64,000 nucleotides of DNA from Geoglobus sp. UBA235 (GTDB lineage: Archaea; Halobacteriota; Archaeoglobi; Archaeoglobales; Archaeoglobaceae): positions 1 to 64,000 of the forward strand of contig DACG01000030.1 in assembly GCA_002494725.1 (NCBI GenBank), in the 5' to 3' direction. Within the stretch, counting starts at the first letter, position 1. Each line of letters starts with the position of its first letter. The position numbers were made by a program, and so were the translations under genes. Of the stretch, positions 35,363 through 43,700 are shown in pieces. The notes under the pieces are model-generated. The model was not told where the DNA came from and ran no database searches. It saw only the letters and a program-made list of their open reading frames with translations.

Positions 35363-35723
35363 TTTTGAGGAGTTTAAGAGGATAGAGGAGTACGTCAGGC
35401 GGAAGGAGGAGGAATACAGGAGTAGGGTTGAGGAAGAGGAGAGGAGGAGAAAGGATGCTATTCAGTTCTTACTTGAAAATTCCTTCATACTCGGGAATGC
35501 TGAGACCGACGACGAACTGTCCGAGATCCTGAGGCACAAAGACAGAATTGACAAGATTCGCAGGCTTCGGGGCATAGACTACAGAGTCATCGTCTGGGAC
35601 GGAAAGGTCATAGCGATCCCTTTCGAGGTAAAGGCGCCGTTCTCCACAACCATCGACGAGATCCTTAAGCATGCGAGGAGGTTCGGGGAGAGTCTTGCGT
35701 TTTTTGAGGAGGCTGATGCCTGA
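35355..35723 (+). CDS. hypothetical coiled-coil protein
   Basis: 122 residues. A long charged coiled coil (about 5-45, EEYVRRKEEEYRSRVEEEER) followed by a small alpha/beta region. Not recognised. Overlaps the upstream gene; stop overlaps the next ATG by one base. Confidence 0.58.
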   Translation: MSDFEEFKRIEEYVRRKEEEYRSRVEEEERRRKDAIQFLLENSFILGNAETDDELSEILRHKDRIDKIRRLRGIDYRVIVWDGKVIAIPFEVKAPFSTTIDEILKHARRFGESLAFFEEADA

Positions 35724-36244
35724 TGGGAGAGGTTGTCCTGCTCAAAAACTTCCCGGAGCTGCAGGATGAGACAATTTACGTTGGAATCTTAAGAGAAAAC
35801 GACGAAGCAGACGGGAGGGCCAACACACACAACAGAATAATAATGTTCAGGCCAGATAAAGTGCCCACTTTCGTCACGGGTTTGATGAAGTATGCTTTCT
35901 ACCGCTGTTCTGAGGGTTGCGACGGAAAGCCCTGCTTCGTCGCTTATCCTGAAGATGAGCGCCCACCGAAGAGGTGCGTCGCCAGCTCGGGGAGCTGTAA
36001 CTGGGAACCGGTGGAATTGAATGAGTTTGTCGAAGCTGTCTTTGGTGCTGGAGAAGGACTCAAGGTGGATCTCGAGTTCGAAAAGCTCAGGCTGATAGCG
36101 GAATACTTCGAGTTCCCGGTGGCGGTCTTTTTCACGTCCGTCAAGTGGTTGAAGAAGCTGAAAGGCAGGACACTGAGCGAAGATGCCAGAAAGGCGCTCA
36201 GAAAGCTCGAGAAGATAAGGGAGATTCTGGAGGGGGACGTCTGA
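35723..36244 (+). CDS. hypothetical protein with Cys cluster
   Basis: 173 residues with cysteines in YRCSEGCDGKPC and RCVASSGSC (about residues 61-95) that could hold zinc or an Fe-S centre. C-terminus helical and basic. Directly upstream of, and one base overlapping with, the MCM gene, so perhaps a replication accessory protein (inference from context only). Confidence 0.55.
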   Translation: MGEVVLLKNFPELQDETIYVGILRENDEADGRANTHNRIIMFRPDKVPTFVTGLMKYAFYRCSEGCDGKPCFVAYPEDERPPKRCVASSGSCNWEPVELNEFVEAVFGAGEGLKVDLEFEKLRLIAEYFEFPVAVFFTSVKWLKKLKGRTLSEDARKALRKLEKIREILEGDV

Positions 36245-38265
36245 TGATCAGCAATCCGTCGCTCTGGCAGTCCTTCTTCGAGAACCACTGCCAGGACGAC
36301 GTCAACAGGCTCGCAGGGAAGGTAAGCCAGACCGGTGAGCCCGCCTCACTGTACGTTGATGCCGGGAAGCTCACGGTCTTCCAGGGCGGTGCGTTACTGC
36401 AGGAGCTGATCAGCAGGCCTGAGGCGGTCATAGCCCACGCTGAGGAAGGGCTGGCAAGGGCCTACAACATCTACAATGTCGACCTCGAGGGCTGCAGGGT
36501 CAGATTCGTCAACCTCCCCCAGCACGTCAGGAGGAACATCAGGAACATAAGGAGCGGACAGATAGGGAGATTCGTGGCGATAGAGGGCATAATAAGGAAG
36601 GCTACAGAGGTTAAGCCAAGGATCGTCGAAGCAGTCTTCGAGTGCGATAACTGTGCAAAGAAAATCAGGGTTCAGCAGGAGACAAGCATCCTGCAGACAA
36701 ATGTCGTGAAGCCTCATGAATGCCCTGCCTGCAAATCAAAGAGAGTCAGGCTGCTGAGCGAGGAGAGCATCAAGATAGACAGCCAGCGAATCAAGATCCA
36801 GGAGTACCCTGAGAACCTTAGAGGAGGGGAGCAGCCCCTGACTATAGACGTCCTGATAGAGGGAGACATAGCAGGCAGATTGAACCCTGGGGACAGAGTT
36901 GTCATAAACGGCATCGTCAGGGACGAGTACAGGAAGAAGAGCTATGCTGAGCTGGTGTACATTTATGCAAACAGCTTCGAGGTGCTTCAGCAGGAGTACG
37001 AGGACATAGAGATAACTGATGCAGACAGGGAGAGAATCTTAGAGCTGAGCAGAGAACACAACATACATGAGAAAATAGCAAGGAGCATAGCCCCTGCCAT
37101 ATATGGTCACGAGGACATCAAGCTCGCAATTGCCCTTCAGCTCTTCGGGGGAATTCCGAAGAAGCTTCCAGATGGTACTGAGCTAAGAGGTGACATCCAC
37201 ATTCTTCTTGTTGGAGATCCTGGAGTTGCAAAATCCAAGATAATCAAGTACATCCACCGCATAGCTCCAAGGAGTGTTTTGGTCACAGGTAAGGGAGCGA
37301 GTGCCGCAGGTCTGACGGCATCAGCGGTGAGGGACGAGCTGGACGGCAGGTGGACCGCTGAAGCAGGGGCCCTGGTGCTTGCTGACAAAGGAATCTGCGT
37401 CGTCGACGAGCTGGACAAGATGAGGAGCGAGGATAGAGATGCGATGCACGACGCCCTCGAGGATCAGGTCGTGGCGATAAACAAGGCAGGGCTGAACGTC
37501 ACCTTCAGGACAAGATGCTCTCTCCTGGCTGCAGCGAACCCCAAGTTCTCGAGGTTCGACAGGTACCTACCTCTGGCTGAGCAGATTGATCTGCCAGCCT
37601 CGCTGATAAGCAGGTTCGACCTGATCTTCACAGTCCTCGACGAGCCGGACAGGGAGAGGGACAGGGAGGTGAGCCTGCAGATAATCACGAACCACGACTC
37701 CCCAGAGGAGGTCAGGCCCGCGATAGAGCCGGAGCTCCTCAGGAAGTACATTGCCTATGCGAGGCAGAACATAACTCGAGTCAGGCTGAGCGAGGAGGCG
37801 AAGAGGATCATCGTGGACTTCTACGTGGAGCTGAGGAGCAAGGCCAAGCAGGGTCCCGTGCCCGTCACGGCGAGGCAGATCGAGGCACTGATAAGGCTCG
37901 CCGAAGCCTCTGCGAAGCTCAGGCTGAGCGACGTGGTGAGCAGGGAGGATGCGGAGCTGGCCATAAGGCTCGTGCTGAAGAGCCTCGAGCAGATAGCCCT
38001 CGACCCCGAGACAGGGGAGCTGGACATCGACTACGTGATGGGAACTCCAAAGGCCCAGAGGGACAAAATCGCAGTCATCCTGCAGATCGTCGAGGAGCTT
38101 GAGAATCTCACGCCGAAAGGTGCGCCAGAGGACGAGATAATCAGAACTGCGGAGGAGAAGGGGATTGATGCTGAGAGGGCGAGGGCGATTCTCAGGAAGC
38201 TGAAGGAGAGGGGGAGCGTGTTCTGTCCGAGGATGGGATACTACAAGGTCGTGAGGCTGGGATAA
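36244..38265 (+). CDS. mcm: MCM replicative helicase
   Basis: 673 residues, complete. N-terminal domain with zinc finger CDNCAKKI / CPACKSK (about 133-163), AAA+ domain with Walker A GDPGVAKSK (about 323), Walker B VVDELDKM (about 385), sensor AAANPKFSRF, arginine finger ISRFDLIF (about 454) and a C-terminal winged helix. It forms the hexameric 3'-5' helicase. ATG 36244 overlaps the previous stop. With the element's Orc1/Cdc6 it points to autonomous replication. GC-rich codon use. Confidence 0.95.
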   Translation: MISNPSLWQSFFENHCQDDVNRLAGKVSQTGEPASLYVDAGKLTVFQGGALLQELISRPEAVIAHAEEGLARAYNIYNVDLEGCRVRFVNLPQHVRRNIRNIRSGQIGRFVAIEGIIRKATEVKPRIVEAVFECDNCAKKIRVQQETSILQTNVVKPHECPACKSKRVRLLSEESIKIDSQRIKIQEYPENLRGGEQPLTIDVLIEGDIAGRLNPGDRVVINGIVRDEYRKKSYAELVYIYANSFEVLQQEYEDIEITDADRERILELSREHNIHEKIARSIAPAIYGHEDIKLAIALQLFGGIPKKLPDGTELRGDIHILLVGDPGVAKSKIIKYIHRIAPRSVLVTGKGASAAGLTASAVRDELDGRWTAEAGALVLADKGICVVDELDKMRSEDRDAMHDALEDQVVAINKAGLNVTFRTRCSLLAAANPKFSRFDRYLPLAEQIDLPASLISRFDLIFTVLDEPDRERDREVSLQIITNHDSPEEVRPAIEPELLRKYIAYARQNITRVRLSEEAKRIIVDFYVELRSKAKQGPVPVTARQIEALIRLAEASAKLRLSDVVSREDAELAIRLVLKSLEQIALDPETGELDIDYVMGTPKAQRDKIAVILQIVEELENLTPKGAPEDEIIRTAEEKGIDAERARAILRKLKERGSVFCPRMGYYKVVRLG

Positions 38266-38282
38266 AGCTTGAGGCTCATGTC

Positions 38283-38314
38283 ACACCCCCAACTTTTTCA
38301 AGATTTAAGTACTC
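38283..38314 (+). promoter_or_regulatory. promoter module P1 with ACACCCCCAAC box
   Basis: ACACCCCCAAC (38283-38293) then TTTTTCAA and the TATA-like TTTAAGTACTC. The same arrangement recurs at 40243-40274, so the C-rich box is probably a shared activator or repressor site. It precedes the AbrB/recombinase/nuclease genes. Confidence 0.55.
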
Positions 38315-38409
38315 TTAAAGTCAAACTTTCCAAAAAGGGGTATTTTTGGAAAACCACTATCAGGATAGCTTGCAATCCTGAATTTAGTGCTAATAAGTGG
38401 TGATGGAGC

Positions 38410-38568
38410 ATGCCCAAGGGAAACGTAACGAAAGTCGTCAAGTCTGGTGAACAGTACAGGGTAACGATTCCGAAAGGCATCGCAGAGGCTATGAATCTCG
38501 AAGGAAAAAGAGTTGAGTGGATAATTGAGGGAAAGAACATCTTGAAGCTCAGAATTCTGGAGGGGTGA
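38410..38568 (+). CDS. SpoVT/AbrB-like DNA-binding protein
   Basis: 52 residues: a swapped-hairpin AbrB core with VKSGEQYRVTIPKGIAEAMN and LEGKRVEWIIEG. Dimeric AbrB proteins act as transition regulators or antitoxins. It directly abuts the serine recombinase, which it may regulate. Confidence 0.78.
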   Translation: MPKGNVTKVVKSGEQYRVTIPKGIAEAMNLEGKRVEWIIEGKNILKLRILEG

Positions 38569-39243
38569 TTGTTGATAAAGGTCGTTGGTTACACCCGTCT
38601 GAGCCAGGAAAGCGACATCTCCATCAGTAGTCAGAAAGAGGATATTATCAGATACTGCAAGAAGCACGGTTATAAACTTGTCAGGATTTTCGATGAAGGG
38701 GAGAAGAGTTCCGGATGGGACACAGCGAGAGAGCAGTTCAATAAGATGATTGAATACATCCTTAATCCGGAAAATGATATTAAGGGTATTGTTGTCAGGG
38801 ATCCAAGCCGTCTGGGTAGAGTTTTCAAGGACCGCCTCTATTGGGTGCTCCATCTCGAGAAGCATGGTATTTACGTCCACAGTGTCATCAAGGATGGTGT
38901 TATCGATCCGAACGATCCGCAGGACCTACTAATCGAAAGTGTCAGAGCATTCAGCGACGACGTGATTAAGAGAGCAGAAATTGAGAGGTCTAAGAGGGAA
39001 ATACAGAAAAGGAAGGAGAAGATGCTCCCTCTCGGCAGACCACCTTTTGGTTTCAAATACAGCAAAGACAAGACGAAACTCATTCCCAATGGGAAAGAAT
39101 TCGAAAAAGCACTTGAAGTTATTAGATTGCGAGATGCTGGATTTTCGTGGAGCGAGATCGTAAAGAGGACTGGTGTTTCGCTCGGTACAGCCTACAGGAT
39201 TTACAGACGCAAAAGCATTTACATTAGGGGGGTTCACGAATGA
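38569..39243 (+). CDS. serine recombinase (resolvase/invertase family)
   Basis: 224 residues. N-terminal catalytic domain: YTRLSQESD with the nucleophile Ser, RDPSRLGRVFKDRL matching the DRLSRLGR motif, and an E-helix; a C-terminal HTH (AGFSWSEIVKRTGVSLGTAYRI). Likely resolves multimers or inverts DNA in the element. TTG start (38569 or 38572) immediately after the AbrB stop. Confidence 0.85.
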   Translation: MLIKVVGYTRLSQESDISISSQKEDIIRYCKKHGYKLVRIFDEGEKSSGWDTAREQFNKMIEYILNPENDIKGIVVRDPSRLGRVFKDRLYWVLHLEKHGIYVHSVIKDGVIDPNDPQDLLIESVRAFSDDVIKRAEIERSKREIQKRKEKMLPLGRPPFGFKYSKDKTKLIPNGKEFEKALEVIRLRDAGFSWSEIVKRTGVSLGTAYRIYRRKSIYIRGVHE

Positions 39244-39797
39244 ATTTAGACTTTAGAAAGATTTTCAGAGAGTTGATAGAGATAAAGCCAGAAATTAGAC
39301 CATATATTGCGGAAGTCGAGGTATACTTATGGTTGAGGTATGTAAAAGGTTGGGAGTTAGAAAAACCCGAAAAATTCAATTTCGATTTTAAAATTAAGGG
39401 TAAGGAAGTCTATATCGAAGTTAAAACAGGTTACAACACTCTGACGAACAACCAAATTCTGCAGCTTTACGAGAATTTAGATGTAATTGAAGGCATGTAC
39501 ATAGCCACGAATGGAGTGGATTATCCAGGATATGAGCCAAGAGAGGAGTTCGAAACGTTATTAGGAACTTTCACACTTTACAAGTTGGGCATTAAAGAAT
39601 ATCTGAAACGTGAAAATCGGCTTTTCCACGCGATTTGTGGCTCATACTCGATGCAAAACTATTATGTGGCTTTTGGACCTGAAAAGTACAAAGAAAAAAT
39701 TAGAGGAATTTTCCAAGATTTAATGGACAAAGAACTAATTGATTTTGAATATACTCGAAAACATGAATGGTGGCTCCTCAACAATGGAGACACATGA
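39240..39797 (+). CDS. PD-(D/E)XK-like nuclease
   Basis: 185 residues. NFDFKIKGKEVYIEVKTG (about residues 41-58) has the Asp...Glu-x-Lys catalytic arrangement of restriction-endonuclease-fold enzymes, preceded by an EVEVYLWL helix with Glu. It overlaps the recombinase by 4 bp. Could be a restriction, resolution or defence nuclease; no methyltransferase partner is nearby. Confidence 0.65.
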   Translation: MNLDFRKIFRELIEIKPEIRPYIAEVEVYLWLRYVKGWELEKPEKFNFDFKIKGKEVYIEVKTGYNTLTNNQILQLYENLDVIEGMYIATNGVDYPGYEPREEFETLLGTFTLYKLGIKEYLKRENRLFHAICGSYSMQNYYVAFGPEKYKEKIRGIFQDLMDKELIDFEYTRKHEWWLLNNGDT

Positions 39798-39807
39798 CTG
39801 CAGTCAT
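39794..39807. promoter_or_regulatory. perfect 14-bp palindrome
   Basis: ATGACTGCAGTCAT spans the stop of the nuclease gene and lies 24 bp before the next start. It may be an operator for the downstream gene or a recombinase site. Confidence 0.4.
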
Positions 39808-39830
39808 AGGGATGATGGAGAAGTACATGC

Positions 39831-40268
39831 ATGGGTGGTAGAGGATTAGGTATTTATTCAAGGTCTAAAAAGCATATCTTTATGAGGACAAAACTTTCAA
39901 TACAACACTTATCCCCTGCGCGTGGTTTCATAAGGTGGTACGACTCAGAAAATAAAGAGTTCAAAGACCTTTTTGAAGAACTCTATAGAGAGTTCCCAAG
40001 AATAAGATACAGTGAAAACAAAATTAAAGAGGCTTTGCCAGCGGGGACCGAAATCAACGCCCTAGTGAAGCACGGATTTTTGATCGACGAGCCACACGAT
40101 AGTGGGATATTTTACGGACTAGGTCCAAACGGTCTACTTCTCATAAATGCGTGGGAAATGGAGAAGCTAACCCGCAGGATGTTCTTATTGACAGTCTTCA
40201 TTGCCATCATAACAGCGATTTCTATGTTTTTTTACCTAATTTACACCCCCAACCTTTTCAAACCTTAA
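39831..40268 (+). CDS. hypothetical protein with C-terminal membrane helix
   Basis: 145 residues (127 if ATG 39882 is used). A helical cytoplasmic part with a possible winged helix (ENKIKEALPAGTEINALVKH) and one C-terminal membrane helix (FLLTVFIAIITAISMFFYLI), i.e. tail-anchored. Function unknown. The C-terminal codons overlap promoter module P2. Confidence 0.5.
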   Translation: MGGRGLGIYSRSKKHIFMRTKLSIQHLSPARGFIRWYDSENKEFKDLFEELYREFPRIRYSENKIKEALPAGTEINALVKHGFLIDEPHDSGIFYGLGPNGLLLINAWEMEKLTRRMFLLTVFIAIITAISMFFYLIYTPNLFKP

Positions 40269-40274
40269 ATACTC
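40243..40274 (+). promoter_or_regulatory. promoter module P2 with ACACCCCCAAC box
   Basis: ACACCCCCAAC (40243-40253), CTTTTCAA, then the TATA-like CTTAAATACTC; the same order as module P1. It probably drives the long envelope/translocation operon. Confidence 0.55.
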
Positions 40275-40323
40275 CCGTCACAAAATTCAGCTAATAATCA
40301 GGTCAGAAACGTACTTACTGTTG

Positions 40324-40428
40324 CCCCCCAGCTCCCCGCCCCGCAGCGAACACTTTTTGTGAGTGCAGGGACTGGGCGGGCTGGTTGGGGGAGCTGTGGT
40401 TAGTTGGTAGTATGCCAACACTGCGGGG
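40324..40428 (+). other. GC-rich structured leader with mutually exclusive stems
   Basis: CAGCTCCCC (40329-40337) pairs with GGGGAGCTG (40388-40396); CCCGCCC (40335-40341) can instead pair with GGGCGGG (40374-40380); CCCCGCAG (40339-40346) pairs with CTGCGGGG (40421-40428), which would make a pseudoknot; and GTTGG/CCAAC (40403-40419) forms a hairpin. It lies between promoter P2 and the first operon gene and covers its start codon, so it may be a regulatory RNA leader or a replication/transfer site. Confidence 0.5.
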
Positions 40429-40739
40429 TGATAATTCTGATACTCTGTCCGAACTGCATGAGGTTTTTCGTTGGGGATTATTCCGTCTACGCTCCCAAGA
40501 GGATAGATCTCGCCTCGACGATAAGGAAGCGAACCTACTGTCCCCACTGCGGCTACGTCTTCACAGGTAACGTGAGGTTAAGAAAGAGACTCAGCAAGGA
40601 TGATTGGCTGAGGATAGTGATGGACAGCATCGACGCAATCAGGAGAAATGGAATTGATCCGTTGCAGCTTCTGACAAAAATTGGAGAGCTGAAGGATAGA
40701 GGTGTGAGCGACTCTACGATCCTCATAATCCTCTCGTAA
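40404..40739 (+). CDS. zinc-ribbon protein
   Basis: 111 residues with three Cys pairs: VCQHCG, LCPNC and YCPHCG, then a basic helical C-terminus (LRKRLSKDDWLRIVMDS). The start is TTG 40404 or GTG 40407, since an in-frame stop lies at 40401. First gene of the long operon; perhaps a regulator of it (inference). Confidence 0.6.
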   Translation: MVVCQHCGVIILILCPNCMRFFVGDYSVYAPKRIDLASTIRKRTYCPHCGYVFTGNVRLRKRLSKDDWLRIVMDSIDAIRRNGIDPLQLLTKIGELKDRGVSDSTILIILS

Positions 40740-40742
40740 TCT

Positions 40743-43700
40743 ATGAGGTGGATATCTATTAGATTTTTTCTTGAAGAAAACTGGAAGAAAATATTTCTGA
40801 TTGTCCTTCTTGTAATCTTAATCTTCCTGATTTTTCCAGTGAAAAAAGAGGATAGACTTGATCTCAGCAAGTTTGAGGATCCGGCGGTTAAACCAGCAGA
40901 GCTTAGTTTTGTAAAAGTATCGAAATATGGAAAGGATACAGAGGTCAGAATATTAGACAAGAGAACAGATGATCCAATACCGACTGTAAAAATAGCAATA
41001 ACAGACATTAAAAACCACGAAGGACGTTATGTAGCTTTTGCAGAGGATGAGCTAAGACACATACTCAACCAACCGGAAGGAGACTTAGTCTTATACAACA
41101 GGCACGACAGCGAAGCCAAACCGAAGTTCTTGGTAGAGGGCAGAGACTACAGGGTCGTGGACTTTCAAGGCGAGAAGGTATATGTAATAAGGTTCGAGCG
41201 CTTCTCGACGAACACTCTGATAGTTCAGGCGTGGAGTGGAACGTATCTCATAAGGTACCTCAATGCAGTGAACAACAGCAACTTCAGCTTTTATCTCAGA
41301 GGGAATATAACAAACGCAACAATTGAGTTCATAGGTCAGTATGTGGGGTTGAATGACTCGAACGTATTGAAAGATACTTTTGATAACAGCAATGGAGGCA
41401 ATTGGAGTAGGTTAGTTAAATTTGAATCTTCTGAGAGAGCAAATACAGATGCACAATATCTAATAGAAATAAATAGAACTACTTGGACCTTATATTCTCC
41501 TACCTACTCAACAGAGTTAACTGGCACAGTATCAGACTTCTGGGATCTCGTTCAACCAGATGGTGATGATATAAGAGTTTTTAACAACACAAATTCACAG
41601 TTGTATTTCCGAGTTGAAAGGTGGGATTACACCAATCAAAGTGCAACAATTTGGGTCAACCTTCCTGCTGGGAGTTCAGAGATAAATATAGCGTATGGAA
41701 ACAGCTTAGCGACAAAGAGTAACTACGAGAATCCTTATCTGACTTTTGAGTTCTTTGATGACTTTGAGGGAACATCATTGGATACGAACAAATGGACAAT
41801 TATAAATGGCACACTTTACTCTGTATCAAACTCAGAATTGACACTTTCAGATGGGACAAGAATAGCAAGCACACAGAGCTATGATGTTCAGAATACAGCC
41901 ATAAGAATTATGTTTGCGAGTGTAAGCAGAGATTCTGGAGGCTACAATTTCTTCGGATTTAACTACAAATACTCAGATACAGTATATGTGAATGTATATC
42001 CTACTCTCTCAGGAGGGGACTATACTTTGGAGGCAAATGATGGCTCCACATCATCCTCAAACAACATAGCACTCTCACAGGATATAAATTACCATATATG
42101 GGATTTGTTCTTTGTTGAGTATGTTCCAAACAAGTATTTTAAGGCAATAGCTGACAAGAGCTATTCAAACAATGTATATCTGGCCGTATCCGGATCTTTA
42201 CCAGTAAAAATTGGTACGCGGGGAAGTGGAATATATGCTGGAACAGTAAAAGTGGACTGGATAGCTGTTAGAAGTCTTGAAGATCCTATTGACTTTGTAA
42301 AGTTCACTGTGAGCACGTTTGATGAGGGGTGGCAGAAAAATGCAGGGTTTACATTTACCGGTCCTGCGATAGAAAGTGCACAGTACAAGCTTGTAATCAA
42401 CGGGACAACTTGGGAGTTGTACAATGTTACAGGTGGTTTAAAAGGCTCTTTGACAGTATCAGACTTCTGGGATCTCGTTCAACCAGATGGTGATGATATA
42501 AGAGTTTTTAACAACACAGATTCACAGTTGTATTTCCGAGTTGAAAGCTGGGATTACACAAATCAAAGTGCAACAATATGGGTTAATTTGACAGCAGGAA
42601 GCACAGAGCTGAACATCGCTTATGGCAATCCATCAGCTACGAAATCGGCTTACGAAGATCCAACGCAGGTTTTTGACTACTATGACGATTTCAGTACGGA
42701 CACATCAGCTGATTACACAATAGTAGCCGCAAAAGCGGATGGTACAACTTCGGCAACTTTCAGCGTATCAAATGGTATTGCAAGCATAGCTATAAATGCA
42801 AATGGTAATGCAATAGCAAGAACAAACCATATTGTGACCGATAATTTCGCCATAGAATTGGATGTGCAAGTTTTGAACAATGTTGATTTAGAGAGTGCAG
42901 GTATTGTTTTAGTGGGTTCAACAGAGGATATAGCTTGGTACCTTTATACGCGTGACACCACTTCTGCTTATTTGAAATTACTCGGTAAATGGACGTCTGG
43001 AGGATTTACACAATTAACAAGCGCGACATGGACAAGGGATACTAATTGGCATAAGCTGAAACTTGAATACTCGGCAGGGACTTTCAAGTTGTATTATGAC
43101 GGAACACTTGAGACTACTCACAGCTACACTCTCGCAGATGCAAGTTATTATGTAGGGTTACTTGGTAACTACTACGCTGGAGCACAGCATAATTTTGATA
43201 ATCTGAAAGTTTACAAGCTCGCCGACCCAGTTAATGTTTCAGGCTTCCATCTGGGCAGCTTTTCAACTCTAAATCCAAGAGTACTCCTAAATGGGAATAC
43301 AGTACAGTGGAATGGAACACTTAACAGCGGAGAGTCAAGTGGGAGAATTCCAATAAACCTCACCTGGCTCAGAACTGGAATAAACAACCTGACATTCCAG
43401 TCAGATTATGGCAGTGCTGATGTGGTGATCAGGGCAACCTACACAGATGATGTAAATATAACAATAACAAGGCTGTTTGGTGTTGAAAAGCAGACTTTAG
43501 AGTACATTCCTGTTGAGAACACAACAAACGCAAGCGTTAGGCTTGTCTTTTCTACAACAGATGTATATCATCAGCTTTGGAACGTTACCGTAAATGGAAA
43601 TCCCTGGACAAACTACAACTGGAGCTTTCCACATCTGGATGTCTATCTCGGAGATGTTTCTGCAAATATAACTTACAACATAACCGCGGAAATGGGGTAC

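Noticed and set aside
40387..40430. GGGGGAG...TAGTTGGTAG...CCAAC looks like a tRNA 5' half, perhaps of a permuted tRNA with CTCCCC upstream
   Set aside because: No T-arm precedes the upstream CTCCCC, the D-stem does not pair, and U33 is absent in the would-be anticodon loop; treated as a structured leader instead.
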